A stretch of DNA of 6,507 bases from Hyphomicrobiales bacterium (lineage in GTDB: Bacteria > Pseudomonadota > Alphaproteobacteria > Rhizobiales > JAJFHB01), in the NCBI GenBank assembly GCA_021775795.1, contig JAJFHB010000475.1, positions 1 through 6,507 of the forward strand, read 5' to 3'. The notes beneath the pieces were generated by a model. The model was not told where the DNA came from. It was given only the letters and a program-made list of their open reading frames with translations, and did not search any database. Shown piece by piece: positions 5,746-6,507 of this stretch (its first letter is position 1; each line of letters begins with the position of its first letter). A program made the position numbers and the translations under genes.

Positions 5746-6507
5746 TTATCCCGACGCTTCTGCCGCAACGGCCCGCCGATAGGCAAGGGTTGCCAACGCC
5801 AGATCACCCATAGCATGGCCCCGGAAAATGAAGGCGGTGCGATCAGTGTCATGCTCGCGGCCAGAGAACCTGTCCAGCACCAGATCGGTCAGATCACCGG
5901 TGACATGGTCGAGCGATACAATCTTGTTCGGCAGTGATTTTTCCTGTGCGAGGTCATCGATGGCAAGCTGGTCGAACGCGGCGAAGGTCTCCTTGTGCCA
6001 GGGTACAGAGAGATCAGTGACGGTTGTGAAGCTGCCCGGCTTCATCCAGTTGGCATCAAGAAAGGGTTCCAGGCCGCTGGAGTAGGTTATCGACGTGGTG
6101 AGCAGATCGGCTCCCTCAAGGGTATCTTGAGCAGAACTGCAAACTTCGGACGTCAGGCCCAACTGGTCTGCAAGCCCACACAATTTGTCGATGTTGGTCT
6201 GCCCGCGCCCAAATGCCTTAACGTGTGAAAGCGGAAACATTTCTGCAAAGGCTGTCAAATGGCTCCGGGCCTGAACACCGCAGCCGATGAAGGCGGCGAC
6301 TGTTGATGACTTTCGAGCCATGCGATCGGCCGCAAGGGCGCTCAGACCGGCGGTGCGCACGGCCGTAATCCAGTTGCCGTCGAGTATGGCAACGGGCAGG
6401 CCCGTTTCGCTGTCCAGCATGGTCACGACGCCATTTATCTGCGGTAGACCGCGATCAGGGTTGCGGGGATTGAGCACGACGGTCTTTACAGTCAGCAAAG
6501 AAGGGTC
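5746..6507 (-). CDS. Ornithine cyclodeaminase/mu-crystallin family protein, N-terminus beyond right edge
   Basis: The frame is open from the window edge to the TAA at 5746, giving 253 codons of a family usually about 310-330 residues long, so roughly 65-75 N-terminal residues are missing. Signatures of the family: VKTVVLNPRNP near the edge (with the lysine used for substrate carboxylate binding in the family), GLPQINGVV, the RTAGLSALAA helix, the dinucleotide-binding GCGVQA (fragment residues 75-80), TDLSVPWHKE (Asp at 165, position of the catalytic Asp) and a C-terminal FIFRGHAMGDLALA. Members include ornithine cyclodeaminase, alanine dehydrogenase and ketimine or pyrroline-2-carboxylate reductases; the sequence does not decide between them. 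The true start is outside the window, and the internal TTG at 6498 should not be used. It converges on the lectin gene with 26 bp between stops. Confidence 0.9.
   Translation of the reverse strand, partial: DPSLLTVKTVVLNPRNPDRGLPQINGVVTMLDSETGLPVAILDGNWITAVRTAGLSALAADRMARKSSTVAAFIGCGVQARSHLTAFAEMFPLSHVKAFGRGQTNIDKLCGLADQLGLTSEVCSSAQDTLEGADLLTTSITYSSGLEPFLDANWMKPGSFTTVTDLSVPWHKETFAAFDQLAIDDLAQEKSLPNKIVSLDHVTGDLTDLVLDRFSGREHDTDRTAFIFRGHAMGDLALATLAYRRAVAAEASG

Overview
The window reads as part of an alphaproteobacterial chromosome, most likely from a Hyphomicrobiales (Rhizobiales)-like organism. The basis is the moderately high GC content, the lptM-lysA pair with its short CGRRG-type lipoprotein, an SR-type CaiC-like acyl-CoA ligase, and a GAF-PAS hybrid-type histidine kinase. 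Genus cannot be assigned from the sequence alone. No phage, IS element, CRISPR array, tRNA or rRNA is visible.

Layout from left to right. (1) 1-889, minus: 5' two thirds of diaminopimelate decarboxylase (lysA), whose C-terminus lies beyond the left edge. (2) 916-1128, minus: a 70-residue lipoprotein of the LptM/YifL family, 26 bp upstream of lysA and probably co-transcribed with it. (3) 1129-1291: a non-coding stretch with a candidate promoter for lptM-lysA, an 11-bp-spaced direct repeat, and a tiny well-initiated plus-strand ORF. (4) 1292-2953, minus: a soluble GAF-PAS-HisKA-HATPase sensor kinase without an adjacent response regulator. (5) 2954-3243: an intergenic region unusually dense in inverted repeats, ending in a perfect 16-bp palindrome followed by a T-run on the plus strand. 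(6) 3244-4836, minus: an acyl-CoA synthetase (AMP-forming). (7) 4837-5041: a divergent promoter region. (8) 5042-5719, plus: a secreted single-domain ricin-type beta-trefoil lectin behind a Q/G-rich linker. (9) 5746-6507, minus: most of an ornithine cyclodeaminase/mu-crystallin family reductase, with its N-terminus beyond the right edge.

Only lptM-lysA forms a clear operon. The kinase and the ligase point the same way but are separated by about 290 bp of structured DNA, so they are probably independent units. The lectin is a lone plus-strand gene converging on the cyclodeaminase gene with 26 bp between the stops. The genes share no obvious pathway. Lysine/peptidoglycan precursor synthesis and outer-membrane LPS-translocon maturation sit together at the left by conserved synteny; the rest looks like accessory metabolism, sensing and secretion.

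I do not see a convincing new multi-gene system. The best leads are the hairpin-rich intergenic region 3025-3245 (possible small RNA or structured leader), the secreted three-repeat lectin, and the small ORF antisense to the kinase 3' end.
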